Positions 43,554 to 52,744 of a stretch of 61,040 nt of DNA are shown in pieces. Both the position numbers and the translations under genes were made by a program. Below the pieces are notes generated by a model, which ran no database searches, was not told where the DNA came from, and saw nothing but the letters and a program-made list of their open reading frames with translations. The stretch is from CAUZIR01 sp034421295 (lineage in GTDB: Bacteria; Chloroflexota; Dehalococcoidia; Lucifugimonadales; UBA2962): assembly GCA_034421295.1 (NCBI GenBank), contig DAOUKM010000007.1, positions 1-61,040 on the forward strand, written 5' to 3'. Positions within the stretch are counted from its first letter, which is position 1. Each line of letters opens with the position of its first letter.

Positions 43554-44729
43554 CTAGCGGGCCAGACCCTGGGACGCTCGCCAGCGCTCCTTCTGATCGC
43601 GCCTTACGCGCTCGTCGGTGGGCACGTAGCGCGCCATGAACTCATCCCGGAAGAGGGCGGCATCGCCCCTGAAGATAGCCGCCCGCATGTCCTCCATCAG
43701 CCGCAGCACGAATCGAAGGTTGTGGATCGACGCGAGCCGAAGGCCCAGTAGCTCCCTTGCGCGGATCAGGTGGCTGAGGTATGCGGCCGTGAAGTTACAG
43801 CAGGTGTAGCAGTCGCAGTCGGCCTGGAGCGGGACCGCCATGGACCGGTAGCGCTGCCCCTCGATGTTCACCCTCCCCTCGGGCGTGTAGAGCGAGCCGT
43901 TTCGGGCGACCCGCGTCGGCAGCACGCAGTCGAACATGTCGATGCCGCGGAAAACGCACTCGACAAGATCCTCGGGTGAGCCGACGCCCATCAGGTACCT
44001 CGGCCTGCCTGCCGGGAGGTGCGTAGCGGTCTCCTGCGTTGCTCTGTACATGTCCGCCTTGGGCTCCCCGACGCTCAGGCCGCCGATGGCGTATCCGTCA
44101 AAGCCGATCTCCCTGATTTCCGCTGCGCTGCGGCGGCGAAGATCCGGGTCGGTCCCGCCCTGGACGATGCCGAACAGCGCCTGGTCGGATCTTGTCCTCG
44201 AGCGGGCCGAGCGGGCGGCCCAGAGGGTGGTCAGCTCGACGGCCTCTGAGAGGGTGCCGCGGTCTGCCGGAAGGGCGGCGCACCAGTCAAGGACCATGGC
44301 GACGTCCGATCCCAGCCTCTCCTGGTGCCGTACGACTCCCTCCGGCGTGAAGGTGTGGAGCGAACCGTCGATGTGCGAGGTGAAGACGATGCCGTCCTCG
44401 GTGATCTTTCGCAGCCGCTCGAGGCTGAAGCCCTGAAAGCCTCCCGAATCGGTGAGGATGGGCCCGTCCCAGGCCATCAGGCCGTGAAGGCCCCCGTGCT
44501 CCTCGACGACCTCTAGGCCAGGTCTCAGGTAGAGATGGTAGGTGTTGCCCAGGATGATGCCAGCCCCGACCGCCCTGAGGTCTGCGGGGTCCAGCGCCTT
44601 GACGGTTCCCTGCGTGCCGACCGGCATGAAGGCCGGGGTTGCTACCTCCCCGTGCGGGGTGATCAGGCGTCCCGCCCGGGCGGTTCCATCGGTCGCCTCG
44701 ACGGCGAAACCTGCAGGGCCTTCCCGCAA
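43554..44729 (-). CDS. tgt: tRNA-guanine transglycosylase
   Basis: 391 residues from TTG 44729, which begins 5 bases after the aroKB stop. It exchanges guanine-34 for preQ1 in GUN anticodons on the way to queuosine. Visible: DSGGFQ (general acid/base Asp), FGIVQGG, GGLSVGEP, the nucleophile Asp in FDCVLPTR, and the zinc site CDCYTC with a His some 25 residues on (SIHNLRF). One oddity is LDWCAALPAD where most homologues have DECxPxP. It is the last gene of a five-gene operon. Confidence 0.93.
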   Translation of the reverse strand: MREGPAGFAVEATDGTARAGRLITPHGEVATPAFMPVGTQGTVKALDPADLRAVGAGIILGNTYHLYLRPGLEVVEEHGGLHGLMAWDGPILTDSGGFQGFSLERLRKITEDGIVFTSHIDGSLHTFTPEGVVRHQERLGSDVAMVLDWCAALPADRGTLSEAVELTTLWAARSARSRTRSDQALFGIVQGGTDPDLRRRSAAEIREIGFDGYAIGGLSVGEPKADMYRATQETATHLPAGRPRYLMGVGSPEDLVECVFRGIDMFDCVLPTRVARNGSLYTPEGRVNIEGQRYRSMAVPLQADCDCYTCCNFTAAYLSHLIRARELLGLRLASIHNLRFVLRLMEDMRAAIFRGDAALFRDEFMARYVPTDERVRRDQKERWRASQGLAR

Positions 44730-44734
44730 GGGTC

Positions 44735-46378
44735 CTACGGCGAGGTGACGGCGCGTATGGCGTCGTCGACGCAGGTGTCGGCTACGTCGGTACGGACCAT
44801 GGCCCTGCCGATCCCGTTGAGCAGCACCCAGCGGATCCGGCCGCGTCTGACCTTCTTGTCGGACAGCATCGCAGACCTGAGGGCGCCGGCATCGACCCCC
44901 GGGGCGGTCGTGGGAAGCCCGTATGACGTGAGCAGCCTGCGCTGGCGTTCCAGATCGCCCGGGGGGAGCATGCCCAGGTCGGCGGCTATATGGCCGGCCG
45001 CCATCATGCCGACGCTCACCGCCTCTCCGTGCAGGAACCGGTCGTAGCCGGTGACCGACTCGAGGGCGTGGCCCAGGGTGTGGCCGTAGTTAAGCAGGAT
45101 GCGCTCCCCGAGCGTCTCGTGCTCGTCTCGCGAGACGACGTTGGCCTTTATAGCAACGCTCTCCCTTATCGCATCGGTCGCCCGCTCCGGCTCCAGCTCG
45201 AGCAGGGCCGCAGAGTGGGTCTCGAGGTCCGTAAGCAGGTCACCCTCAAAGGCAAGGGCGTGCTTTATGATCTCCGCCCATCCCTCGGTACGCGTTCGCT
45301 CCGGAAGGGTCCTGAGGGTCGCGACGTCGGACAGGACGAAGCGGGGCTGGTGGAATGCCCCGACCAGGTTCTTACCCTGGGGGAGATCGACTCCGGTCTT
45401 TCCACCGACGGAGGCGTCCACCATCGCCAGCAGCGTGGTGGGTACCTGGGCGAAGGGCAGGCCGCGCAGGTAGGTGGCCGCAGCGTATCCCGCAAGGTCC
45501 CCGACGACCCCGCCCCCCACGGCGACGATCAGGTGCCTTCGCTCAGCGCGCCTGCCCGCAAGCCAGCGGTAGACCAGCTCGACGGTCTTGAGGGACTTGT
45601 GGGCCTCGCCCATCTGGAACGTGAATATGTGCGCGGCGATCCCGGAGGACTCGAGCGATGCCTGCACCCGTCGCGCGTGGCTGCTCGAGCCCTCGTCGGC
45701 GATCACATAGGCGACATCGGACCCCACTATCCGGCCGGCGATCTTACCGATGGAGGCTAGCATGTCCCAGCCCACCCACACCGGGTAGCTTCCTGAGGAC
45801 GTTCGGACCACCGCGGCCAGATTGGATTCATCCTCTCCCACAGGCGGGTCGGCTCCGGGGCTGAGCATCCTGAACGCCCTGACCACCTCGTCGGCGGCGG
45901 CCTGCGGGGTGAGGCTGTCGGTATGCACGGTCCAGTCCGAGAGGGCGTAGAGCGGCTGGCGCTCCGACTTGAGGGCGCTCACGGCGTGAGCCTTGTGCCC
46001 GGGGTCGATCATGGGCCGGACGGGACCTTCGTCCTGGGATGAGACCCTTCTGCCTATGGTTTCGGGCCTTGCCTCAAGGCACACGACGATCCCCGAATCC
46101 GACATGAGCCGTCGGTTTCGCTCGGCCGTTACGATGCCCCCGCCGGTGGAGACCACCTGTCGTTCGCCGCCGGCCACCTGGGCAAGCGCCGCGTGCTCTG
46201 CGTCCCGGAAGCCCTCCTCACCGGCCTCTGCGAAGATGGAATCGATCGCAGCGCCCGCGGTGCTCACGATCACCTCGTCGGTGTCGACGAAGGTCCAGCC
46301 CAGCGCGCGCGCTGTGAGCTGGCCCACCGTGCTCTTCCCGGTGCCGGAAAAGCCGACCAGGTAGAGGTTGCGCTTCAA
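44735..46378 (-). CDS. aroKB: Shikimate kinase-3-dehydroquinate synthase fusion
   Basis: 547 residues from TTG 46378, overlapping the aroE stop by four bases (TTGA). Residues 1-175 are shikimate kinase with Walker A GFSGTGKST at 9-17, DTDEVI for shikimate, and GGGIVT. Residues about 195-547 are 3-dehydroquinate synthase: AVGGGVVGDLAGYAAATYLRG, TTLLAMVDASVGGKTGVD with the active-site Lys, GWAEIIKHALAF, and the zinc-binding LLNYGHTLGHALE. Fusing steps 5 and 2 of the chorismate pathway is a known but minority arrangement. Together with aroE it covers three pathway steps. Confidence 0.94.
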   Translation of the reverse strand: MKRNLYLVGFSGTGKSTVGQLTARALGWTFVDTDEVIVSTAGAAIDSIFAEAGEEGFRDAEHAALAQVAGGERQVVSTGGGIVTAERNRRLMSDSGIVVCLEARPETIGRRVSSQDEGPVRPMIDPGHKAHAVSALKSERQPLYALSDWTVHTDSLTPQAAADEVVRAFRMLSPGADPPVGEDESNLAAVVRTSSGSYPVWVGWDMLASIGKIAGRIVGSDVAYVIADEGSSSHARRVQASLESSGIAAHIFTFQMGEAHKSLKTVELVYRWLAGRRAERRHLIVAVGGGVVGDLAGYAAATYLRGLPFAQVPTTLLAMVDASVGGKTGVDLPQGKNLVGAFHQPRFVLSDVATLRTLPERTRTEGWAEIIKHALAFEGDLLTDLETHSAALLELEPERATDAIRESVAIKANVVSRDEHETLGERILLNYGHTLGHALESVTGYDRFLHGEAVSVGMMAAGHIAADLGMLPPGDLERQRRLLTSYGLPTTAPGVDAGALRSAMLSDKKVRRGRIRWVLLNGIGRAMVRTDVADTCVDDAIRAVTSP

Positions 46379-47220
46379 CGGTGCACCGCCAGCGCGCGCT
46401 CGCCTGCCGCAAGCATCACCTTGACCGGCGGCTCCCGGCCGGTCCACAGCTCAAAGGCGGCTGCCCCCTGGTAGATGAGCATCGGAAGCCCCCCGAGGAG
46501 GCGGGCCCCGCGTGCCCGCGCGGCCCGCATGAGCGGGGTCTCGGGCGGGCTGTAGACGATGTCATTTACCAGCGCCCCGGCGGGGATGAGGTTGGGTGGA
46601 ATCGGGCAGTCGCCCGCCCGCTCGCCGCTGCTCATCCCGACGGAGGTCGAGTTGACGATCAGGTCGGCTCCCGCCGCCGCAGCCGCAAGTTCCGATGGGT
46701 CCAGCGAGGCGGCGACCGCGCACCCCGAAAGATCGGCTGCGAGAGACTCCGCCCTGGCCCGTGTGCGGTTGGCAATGGTGAGCGAGGACACGCCCTCACC
46801 AAGCAGTGCGTGGCCTATGGCCTTGGCCGCCCCGCCGGCCCCTATGAGCAGGACGCTGCGTCCCGTCGCGGTAAAGCCAGCGCACTCTTGCAGGGCGGTG
46901 ATGAAGCCGCCGCCGTCGGTGTTGTGACCGACGAGGCTGCCGCCGGCGTTTGCGATGCAGTTGACCGCCCCGATCGCCGCGGCCGCCGGGCTCAGCTCGT
47001 CCATCATCGGGGCCACCGTCTCCTTGTGGGGGATGGTCACAGATGCGCCCATGAACCCGGGGCTTCGCATGCGGTCGAGAAGCCCCGGCAGGTAGGACGG
47101 CAGTGTCTCCCATACCTCATACCGGGCGTCGATGCCCAGGTGGTCGAGGGCCGCCTGGTGAACGGGCGGAGATATCGAGTGCGAGAGGGGGTATCCGATC
47201 ACCCCTAGCCTTCGTGTCAC
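46375..47220 (-). CDS. aroE: Shikimate dehydrogenase
   Basis: 281 residues from a GTG. Substrate pocket YPLSHSISPPVH and SVTIPHKE with the catalytic Lys, then GHNTDGGGF (usual NTDGxGF), then the NADP-binding GAGGAAKAIGHAL and NRTRARAESLA. It reduces 3-dehydroshikimate to shikimate. Starts 9 bases after ruvX and overlaps aroKB, so it is in the same operon. Confidence 0.94.
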   Translation of the reverse strand: MTRRLGVIGYPLSHSISPPVHQAALDHLGIDARYEVWETLPSYLPGLLDRMRSPGFMGASVTIPHKETVAPMMDELSPAAAAIGAVNCIANAGGSLVGHNTDGGGFITALQECAGFTATGRSVLLIGAGGAAKAIGHALLGEGVSSLTIANRTRARAESLAADLSGCAVAASLDPSELAAAAAGADLIVNSTSVGMSSGERAGDCPIPPNLIPAGALVNDIVYSPPETPLMRAARARGARLLGGLPMLIYQGAAAFELWTGREPPVKVMLAAGERALAVHR

Positions 47221-47229
47221 TTTCCGAGT

Positions 47230-47700
47230 CTACAGGTTCGGGCTGCCCGTCGGCTTTCGGAAGCGATGCCGCCTGGAATTCAGCCTGTCCAGGAAGCGCT
47301 GAAGGATGATCGCGGCTGCAGCCGAATCGACCGCCGCCTTGTCCCTTGAGGGCCTTTTCCCGGCCGCGCGGAGCATCGCCTCTGCCTCGACGGAGGACAT
47401 GCGCTCATCCTGCGTGCGCACCGGCACGTGCGCCTGTACCGAGAGCGAGGTTACGAAGTCGGCGGTGAGCTGCGCCTGCGGGCCGCTCTCCCCGGACATG
47501 GACGTGGGCATGCCTACCACTATCTCGAGCGCCCCGGACTCGGAGGCGAACCTCAGGATGGAGTCGACGTCCTCCGAGTGGCCCTTCCGCCTGAGCGTCT
47601 TTGCCGGGGAGGCAAGCAGTCCCAGGGGGTCGCTCTTGGCCAGCCCGATCCTCTTTTCTCCCAGATCGACCCCAACGTATATGCGGCTGACCGTGGCCAT
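47230..47700 (-). CDS. ruvX: Putative pre-16S rRNA nuclease / Holliday junction resolvase YqgF
   Basis: 156 residues. RNase H-like fold with YVGVDLGEKRIGLAKSDPLG (first acidic residue), VVGMPTSMSGESGPQ, the second Glu in VRTQDERMSSVEAEAML, and a late Asp in DKAAVDSAAAAIILQRFL. All usual catalytic acids are in place. It lies 18 bases downstream of alaS, an old and common linkage. Confidence 0.93.
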   Translation of the reverse strand: MATVSRIYVGVDLGEKRIGLAKSDPLGLLASPAKTLRRKGHSEDVDSILRFASESGALEIVVGMPTSMSGESGPQAQLTADFVTSLSVQAHVPVRTQDERMSSVEAEAMLRAAGKRPSRDKAAVDSAAAAIILQRFLDRLNSRRHRFRKPTGSPNL

Positions 47701-47718
47701 GGGAGCCTAGCGTCGGCC

Positions 47719-50409
47719 CTAGCCCGACAGCGCCTTGCGGACCAGTCCCGCGACCTCGGCGAGGGCATCGTCGAGCCTGTCCGCCAGCTTGCCGCCGGCC
47801 TGGGCCACGTCCGGCCTGCCGCCTCCGCCTCCCTGCATCACCCTGGCCGCGCCCTTTGCGATGGCCGAGGCGTCGACACCCCGTTCCACAAGGTCCGAGG
47901 TGACCATGGCGACCAGCTGGGGCCGGTCCTTAACCACGGCGCCGAGTACGACGACCCCGCTGCCGAGCTTGCCCCGCAGCCAGTCACCGACCTCGCGCAG
48001 CCCGTCCATGTCCGCGGCGTTTACCCGTTCGGCTATGACCGCGACACCGTCGACGTCCGCACGTTCATCGAGCAGGCTTTCGGCCGCCTGGAGGGCGCTG
48101 CGACGCTCGGCCGCCTCGGCCTGGCGGCGCAGCCGCTCGTTCTCCTCCATCAGCCTGCGCACGCGCTCCTCGATTTCGCCCGCCCCGACCTGCAGGGCAT
48201 GGGCGAGCCTGTCCTCGCGGCCGAATCGGTCCCAGACGGTGCGCTCTGCGGCCCTGCCGCTGACGGCCTCGAGCCTGCGGATCCCCGAGCCGATGCTCTG
48301 CTCGGACAGGACGTAGACGGTCCCTATCTCCCCGGTCGCCTTCACGTGCGTGCCGCCGCACACCTCGAAGCTGAAGGTCGCCCCGTTGGCGATCTCGACC
48401 AGGCGCACCTTCTGTTCGTACTTGTCGCCGAAGAACGCGAGCGCGCCCCGTTCGATCGCATGCGTGTAATCGTCCTCGCTGGACTGGACGCGGGCGTTGG
48501 ACCGGACTTTCTCGTTGACCAGCCGCTGGACCAGCTCCATCTCATCGCGGTCGACCGCCCTGGGGTGTGTAAAGTCAAAGCGCAGCCGGTCCGGGGCAAC
48601 CAGCGAGCCGGCCTGGCGCACGTGGGTGCCCAGGACCTGCCTGAGCGCGGCATGGACCAGGTGCGTAGCGGTATGGTTGCGGGCGGTGTCCTCGCGGCGA
48701 ACCGGGTGAACGTAGGCGCTGACCGTCTGTCCCAGCGAGACGGTGCCCTCGGTGACCTCTCCGAAGTGGACGATGAGACCTGGCATCACAGTCTGCGTAT
48801 CGTGTATCCGCATTTCCCCGTCCGGTCCGGACACCTCTCCGGCGTCTCCTATCTGGCCGCCACCCTCCGGATAGAACGGGGTTTCACGAAGTACGACCTC
48901 GATCTGCTGGCCCTTCTGGACGGTGTCTGCGACATCATCCTCTGCGATCAGCCCTACCACCACGGTCTCAGCGGCCAGCTGTCTGTAGCCCAAAAAATCT
49001 GTCGATCCGACGGCCAGGCTCTCGTACAGCCTGATCCTGGACCTGTCGCCTCCGAACTTACCCGCGGCCCGGCCCCGCTCTCGCTGCGCCTCCATCTCCG
49101 CTTCGAATCCGTCAATGTCCACGTCAGCCCCCCTCTCTCGCGCTATCTCGGATGTTATCTCCAGGGGAAAGCCGTAGGTGTCCCACAGCTTGAAGGCGAG
49201 CTCGCCCGGAAGGAGCGCCCCGCTCTCCTCGAGGCCGTCGTCCAGGATCGCATAGCCCTGCTGGAAGACCTGCTGGAAGCGTTCCTCCTCGAGGCCCAGC
49301 ACGGTCTTGATGAAGTTTTCGTGCAGGTTGAGCTCGGGGTACGCCGGTCCCATCTTGTGAATCACGACATCGGCGATCTCACCCAGGAAGCTCTGGTCGA
49401 GTCCGAGCCGGCGACCGAACCTGATCGCCCTGCGAACGATCCTTCGCAGCACGTAGCCGCGTCCCTCGTTGCCTGGCACGACGCCGTCGGCTATCAGGAA
49501 AGTCGCGCTGCGGGCGTGCTCTGCGACGATCCGCATCGCCACATCGTTCCGGGAGGGGCCGCCGCCGTCACCGTCCGCCCCGTATCGAAGGTCCGACAGA
49601 TCCTCGACCCTCCCTACCAGTGGCCTGAACAGGTCGGTATCGTAGATGTCCCTGGCCCCCTGCAGGACGACCGTCAGACGCTCAAGGCCCATGCCGGTGT
49701 CCACGCTGGGGGCGGGCAGGGGAGTGCGGCTTCCGTCCAGGTGGTGGTAGAACTGCATGAACACCAGGTTCCACAGTTCCACATAGCGGGTGCATGTCTC
49801 GCCCGTCTCGGCCAGGATATATGCGCAGTTGGGTCCACAATCCGGCTGGTGGCAGCCGGCCTGCGGCCCGGAGTCGTAGTGAAGCTCGCTGCACGGCCCG
49901 CACGGTCCCTCGTCGCCGGCGGGTCCCCACCAGTTGTCCTGGTCGCCGAAGCGGTAGATCCTCTCGCGGGGTATGCCGGCGGCAACCCACAGCTCTTCCG
50001 CCTCGTCGTCGGTCGTGTGGATGGTGATGGCGAACCTTTCCTTGGGCAGGCCCATCTTCCTGTCCAGGCACTCGAGCCCGAACTCGATTGCGCCCTCCTT
50101 GAAATAGTCGCCGATGCTGAAGTTTCCCAGCATCTCGAACAGTGTCAGGTGGGTTGAGTCGCCCACCTCGTCCACGTCGACGGCCCGGAAGGACTTCTGT
50201 GACGATGCCAGGCGCCTGTTCGGAGGCTCCGTCTCACCCGCGAAGTAGGGCTTGAACTGGACCATGCCGGCGGTGGTCAACAGCAGCGTCGGGTCGCCGA
50301 CCGGTATCAGGGACGAACTGGCCACGCGAAGGTGGCCTTTCTCTTCAAAGTAAGCGAGAAACGACTCCCGTATCTCATCGCTCGTGGGTCTGCTCACTGT
50401 CGATTCCAT
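47719..50409 (-). CDS. alaS: Alanyl-tRNA synthetase
   Basis: 896 residues from ATG 50409; an in-frame ATG at 50427 and a longer reading to 50535 exist, without better ribosome sites. The aminoacylation domain begins with TSDEIRESFLAYFEEKGH and has the class II motifs and TAGMVQFKPYF. The editing domain has its zinc ligands RNHTATHLVHAAL and CGGTHV. The C-Ala end has a coiled coil (VRRLMEENERLRRQAEAAERR) followed by the Gly-rich GGGGRPDVAQAGG. It charges tRNA-Ala. First gene of the operon alaS-ruvX-aroE-aroKB-tgt. Confidence 0.96.
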   Translation of the reverse strand: MESTVSRPTSDEIRESFLAYFEEKGHLRVASSSLIPVGDPTLLLTTAGMVQFKPYFAGETEPPNRRLASSQKSFRAVDVDEVGDSTHLTLFEMLGNFSIGDYFKEGAIEFGLECLDRKMGLPKERFAITIHTTDDEAEELWVAAGIPRERIYRFGDQDNWWGPAGDEGPCGPCSELHYDSGPQAGCHQPDCGPNCAYILAETGETCTRYVELWNLVFMQFYHHLDGSRTPLPAPSVDTGMGLERLTVVLQGARDIYDTDLFRPLVGRVEDLSDLRYGADGDGGGPSRNDVAMRIVAEHARSATFLIADGVVPGNEGRGYVLRRIVRRAIRFGRRLGLDQSFLGEIADVVIHKMGPAYPELNLHENFIKTVLGLEEERFQQVFQQGYAILDDGLEESGALLPGELAFKLWDTYGFPLEITSEIARERGADVDIDGFEAEMEAQRERGRAAGKFGGDRSRIRLYESLAVGSTDFLGYRQLAAETVVVGLIAEDDVADTVQKGQQIEVVLRETPFYPEGGGQIGDAGEVSGPDGEMRIHDTQTVMPGLIVHFGEVTEGTVSLGQTVSAYVHPVRREDTARNHTATHLVHAALRQVLGTHVRQAGSLVAPDRLRFDFTHPRAVDRDEMELVQRLVNEKVRSNARVQSSEDDYTHAIERGALAFFGDKYEQKVRLVEIANGATFSFEVCGGTHVKATGEIGTVYVLSEQSIGSGIRRLEAVSGRAAERTVWDRFGREDRLAHALQVGAGEIEERVRRLMEENERLRRQAEAAERRSALQAAESLLDERADVDGVAVIAERVNAADMDGLREVGDWLRGKLGSGVVVLGAVVKDRPQLVAMVTSDLVERGVDASAIAKGAARVMQGGGGGRPDVAQAGGKLADRLDDALAEVAGLVRKALSG

Positions 50410-50885
50410 GGACTCGAATTTCACCATTCTACGGTCGAACCCGCCGGGACGCGGAGGCTGGGTATCGTTTTGCAAGTGGAAAGGACGATAGGACTTCGGG
50501 CTCCGGCCGCTGTCGGTCGATCCAGCAAGGCACAACCCGCGCGGGCCCCCGGGTTCTCGGCGGCGCGGCGGTTAAGCGCTCTTCCGACCGGTCTCGTCCG
50601 CGGCGATATGTACGGGTAACTTGACTAAGCTAAGTCCGGCGAGTGCGGGTCGTCAACGTGACTGACGCGCATCTAGGGGCCAAGTGCGGGCCATCCGGTG
50701 GAGTCTAGCCCGCAGGTCGACCTCCCTCAAGCTGCTCCCGGCCGTCGGGTAGTGACCATCCTCTTGCCGCTTACGGGGTTGCCCGGCAGCCGCGTCGAGT
50801 TCCGAGGAGACCGGAAGGATACCTTTGGAGGCATCGGCATCAGCCAGTTGCCATTGGCCCGACCGTCCAGACCCCGGAGGTGCGG
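50410..50885. other. Divergent intergenic region between alaS and the P450
   Basis: 475 bases, no gene. I looked for a T-box antiterminator upstream of alaS on the minus strand and found none. Repeated GCCC/GGGC words around 50550 could fold. Only the last bases (GGAGG 50876-50880) clearly belong to the P450 gene. Confidence 0.45.
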
Positions 50886-52304
50886 GTGAGTGATCGACGG
50901 CCAGATACAATTGGCACGACAGTGACCGACGTTCACCCCGAAATCGCATACGAACCTGGCGTTGTACCCGTACCGTTGGATGAGCCAGCCAAGCAGATCC
51001 AGTTTCTCCGTTTGCTGGGCGACAACCAACTGTCCGTGTTCAGCCGTGAATCATTCGTCAGCGACTTCAACGAAGGGCGGCTTTTCTTTCAGAACTTTGT
51101 TCTCGTCAACGAACCCGCTTTCATTGAGCACATCCTCGTCACTAACCACCAGAACTATGTCAAGGGTCGGCTTGCCCGTCAGGTCCTCAGACCGGTTCTA
51201 GGTAACGGCCTGCTGATTTCCGAGGGCGAGTTTTGGCGCCGCCAGCGCCGGATCATGGCCCCGGCCTTTCATCGCCAGCGGGTCGCGCAAGTAGCTAGTG
51301 TGATGGTAGGTCGCACACGGCAACGCGTCGGACAGTGGCAGTCCGCGTGTGAGTCGGGAGAGTGCCTCGACATCAGCCACGAGATGATGTCGCTCACGAT
51401 GGAGATCGTCGCCGAGGCGTTGTTCTCAAGCGAGATCGCCGACTCAATCGACGACTTGGGTCGGGCGGTGGCGACACTCATCGAGTCCTTGGGCACCCCG
51501 AATCCGCTGGATATGCTCGGCTTCCCCGAGTGGTTCCCTCGATGGCGCTCGCATCGGGTCCGTTCGGCGCTCACTCGGCTCGACAGGACGATTTACGACA
51601 TCATCGCCACGAGACGCGCCACCCGGGAAGAGACGGGAGACCTGCTGAGTCTGCTACTTTCCGCACGTGACGAGGACACGGGCGAAGGGATGACCGATAC
51701 GCAGCTCCGAGACGAAGTAATCACGTTCTTCGCCGCCGGGCATGAGACGACGGCGCTGGCCCTAACGTGGACCCTGTACCTGTTGTCGCGACATCCCGGG
51801 ATCGAACGCAGGCTGCATGGTGAGGTGGATCGTGTGCTGGCGGGGCGAGAGGCGACGTTTGACGACCTAGAATCGCTGCCCTACACACGCATGGTCATCC
51901 AAGAGGCGATGCGTCTATTTCCGCCGGTGTTCTCTTTCAGTCGCAGGGCACTCACGGACGATCAGGTCGGCCAGCACAAGATTCGTGGTGGCAGCGTGGT
52001 CACGATCAGCCCCTACGTCACCCACCGCAATCCTCGGCTGTGGAAGGACCCATTGCGCTTCGTTCCCGAGCGATTCACCCCTGATCGGATCAAGACGCGC
52101 CATCGTTTCGCGTACCTGCCTTTCGGCGGCGGCCCGCGCATCTGCATCGGCAGGGGCTTTGCCATGGCGGAGGCGTGTCTGGTGCTCGCCACCATCGCAA
52201 GCACTTACCACCTGCGTATGGCGTCGGGACACCGGGTCGAAGCGCACGGAAGGATCACCCTTCGCCCGCGCTACGGTCTCCACATGACGCTGGAGCGGCG
52301 CTGA
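50886..52304 (+). CDS. Cytochrome P450
   Basis: 472 residues from GTG 50886, with GGAGG exactly 5 bases upstream. The I-helix oxygen-binding motif is AGHETT, the K-helix ExxR is EAMR, the PERF motif is present (FVPERFTPDR), and the heme-binding loop FGGGPRICIG has the proximal Cys. No N-terminal membrane anchor, so soluble. The sequence resembles CYP102/CYP110-like class fatty-acid/alkane hydroxylases but no reductase or ferredoxin gene is adjacent. It is flanked on both sides by 440-475 bases of non-coding DNA and, by eye, its codon third positions are less GC-rich than those of neighbours, so it may be horizontally acquired. Confidence 0.93.
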   Translation: MSDRRPDTIGTTVTDVHPEIAYEPGVVPVPLDEPAKQIQFLRLLGDNQLSVFSRESFVSDFNEGRLFFQNFVLVNEPAFIEHILVTNHQNYVKGRLARQVLRPVLGNGLLISEGEFWRRQRRIMAPAFHRQRVAQVASVMVGRTRQRVGQWQSACESGECLDISHEMMSLTMEIVAEALFSSEIADSIDDLGRAVATLIESLGTPNPLDMLGFPEWFPRWRSHRVRSALTRLDRTIYDIIATRRATREETGDLLSLLLSARDEDTGEGMTDTQLRDEVITFFAAGHETTALALTWTLYLLSRHPGIERRLHGEVDRVLAGREATFDDLESLPYTRMVIQEAMRLFPPVFSFSRRALTDDQVGQHKIRGGSVVTISPYVTHRNPRLWKDPLRFVPERFTPDRIKTRHRFAYLPFGGGPRICIGRGFAMAEACLVLATIASTYHLRMASGHRVEAHGRITLRPRYGLHMTLERR

Positions 52305-52744
52305 TCGGATTCCGTACCACCGGGGAGTGCCTCTGGGTCGATTACGTGTTCCTAAATCGCAGGTCCGGCAGCCCAAAATGCAAGCACTCGTGGGTGGTGA
52401 GGCGGGACGGCCCTTTCTCCGGGTGGGGGTGGCACCAGGTCCTGCCCGCGTTCGCGGGGTAAGACTCTAACCCGCCCACCGAGAGTTGACACGAGCTCAG
52501 TCTTCGGGGAACAGACTCCCGATCTTTGGATCCTCTTGCGCCTGTTGCGTGGGGTCGTCCTTGCTCCCACGGTGCTGTAGTTACGCGAGGGAGGGGCGCG
52601 TGGGGAGCGTCCTCCAGTGGACTGGACTCTCGACGCCTGTACTGGAACGTTATCTGTGATCTCTTCCGCCGCCGCCGCCGGGCTGGGCACCGGGTCCGGG
52701 AGTTCCTTCACTTTCCTTAGGAGGAAATGGATTAGATGAGGAAG
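52305..52744. other. Convergent intergenic region, nothing clear
   Basis: 440 bases. No gene. A TTTCCT/AGGAAA inverted repeat at 52712-52727 just beyond the rhodanese stop could be a weak terminator stem. Confidence 0.4.

Noticed and set aside
47428..50157. A 909-codon open frame on the plus strand
   Set aside because: It lies exactly opposite alaS and ruvX, has no ribosome site or domain signal, and its composition (Asp/Arg/Leu/Val/Gly-rich) is that of a high-GC antisense shadow.
50410..50700. T-box leader expected upstream of alaS
   Set aside because: No AGGGTGGNACCGCG-like antiterminator sequence is present on the minus strand.
51793..51805. GGGATCGAAC tRNA-like T-loop complement
   Set aside because: Lies inside the P450 coding sequence and no cloverleaf forms.
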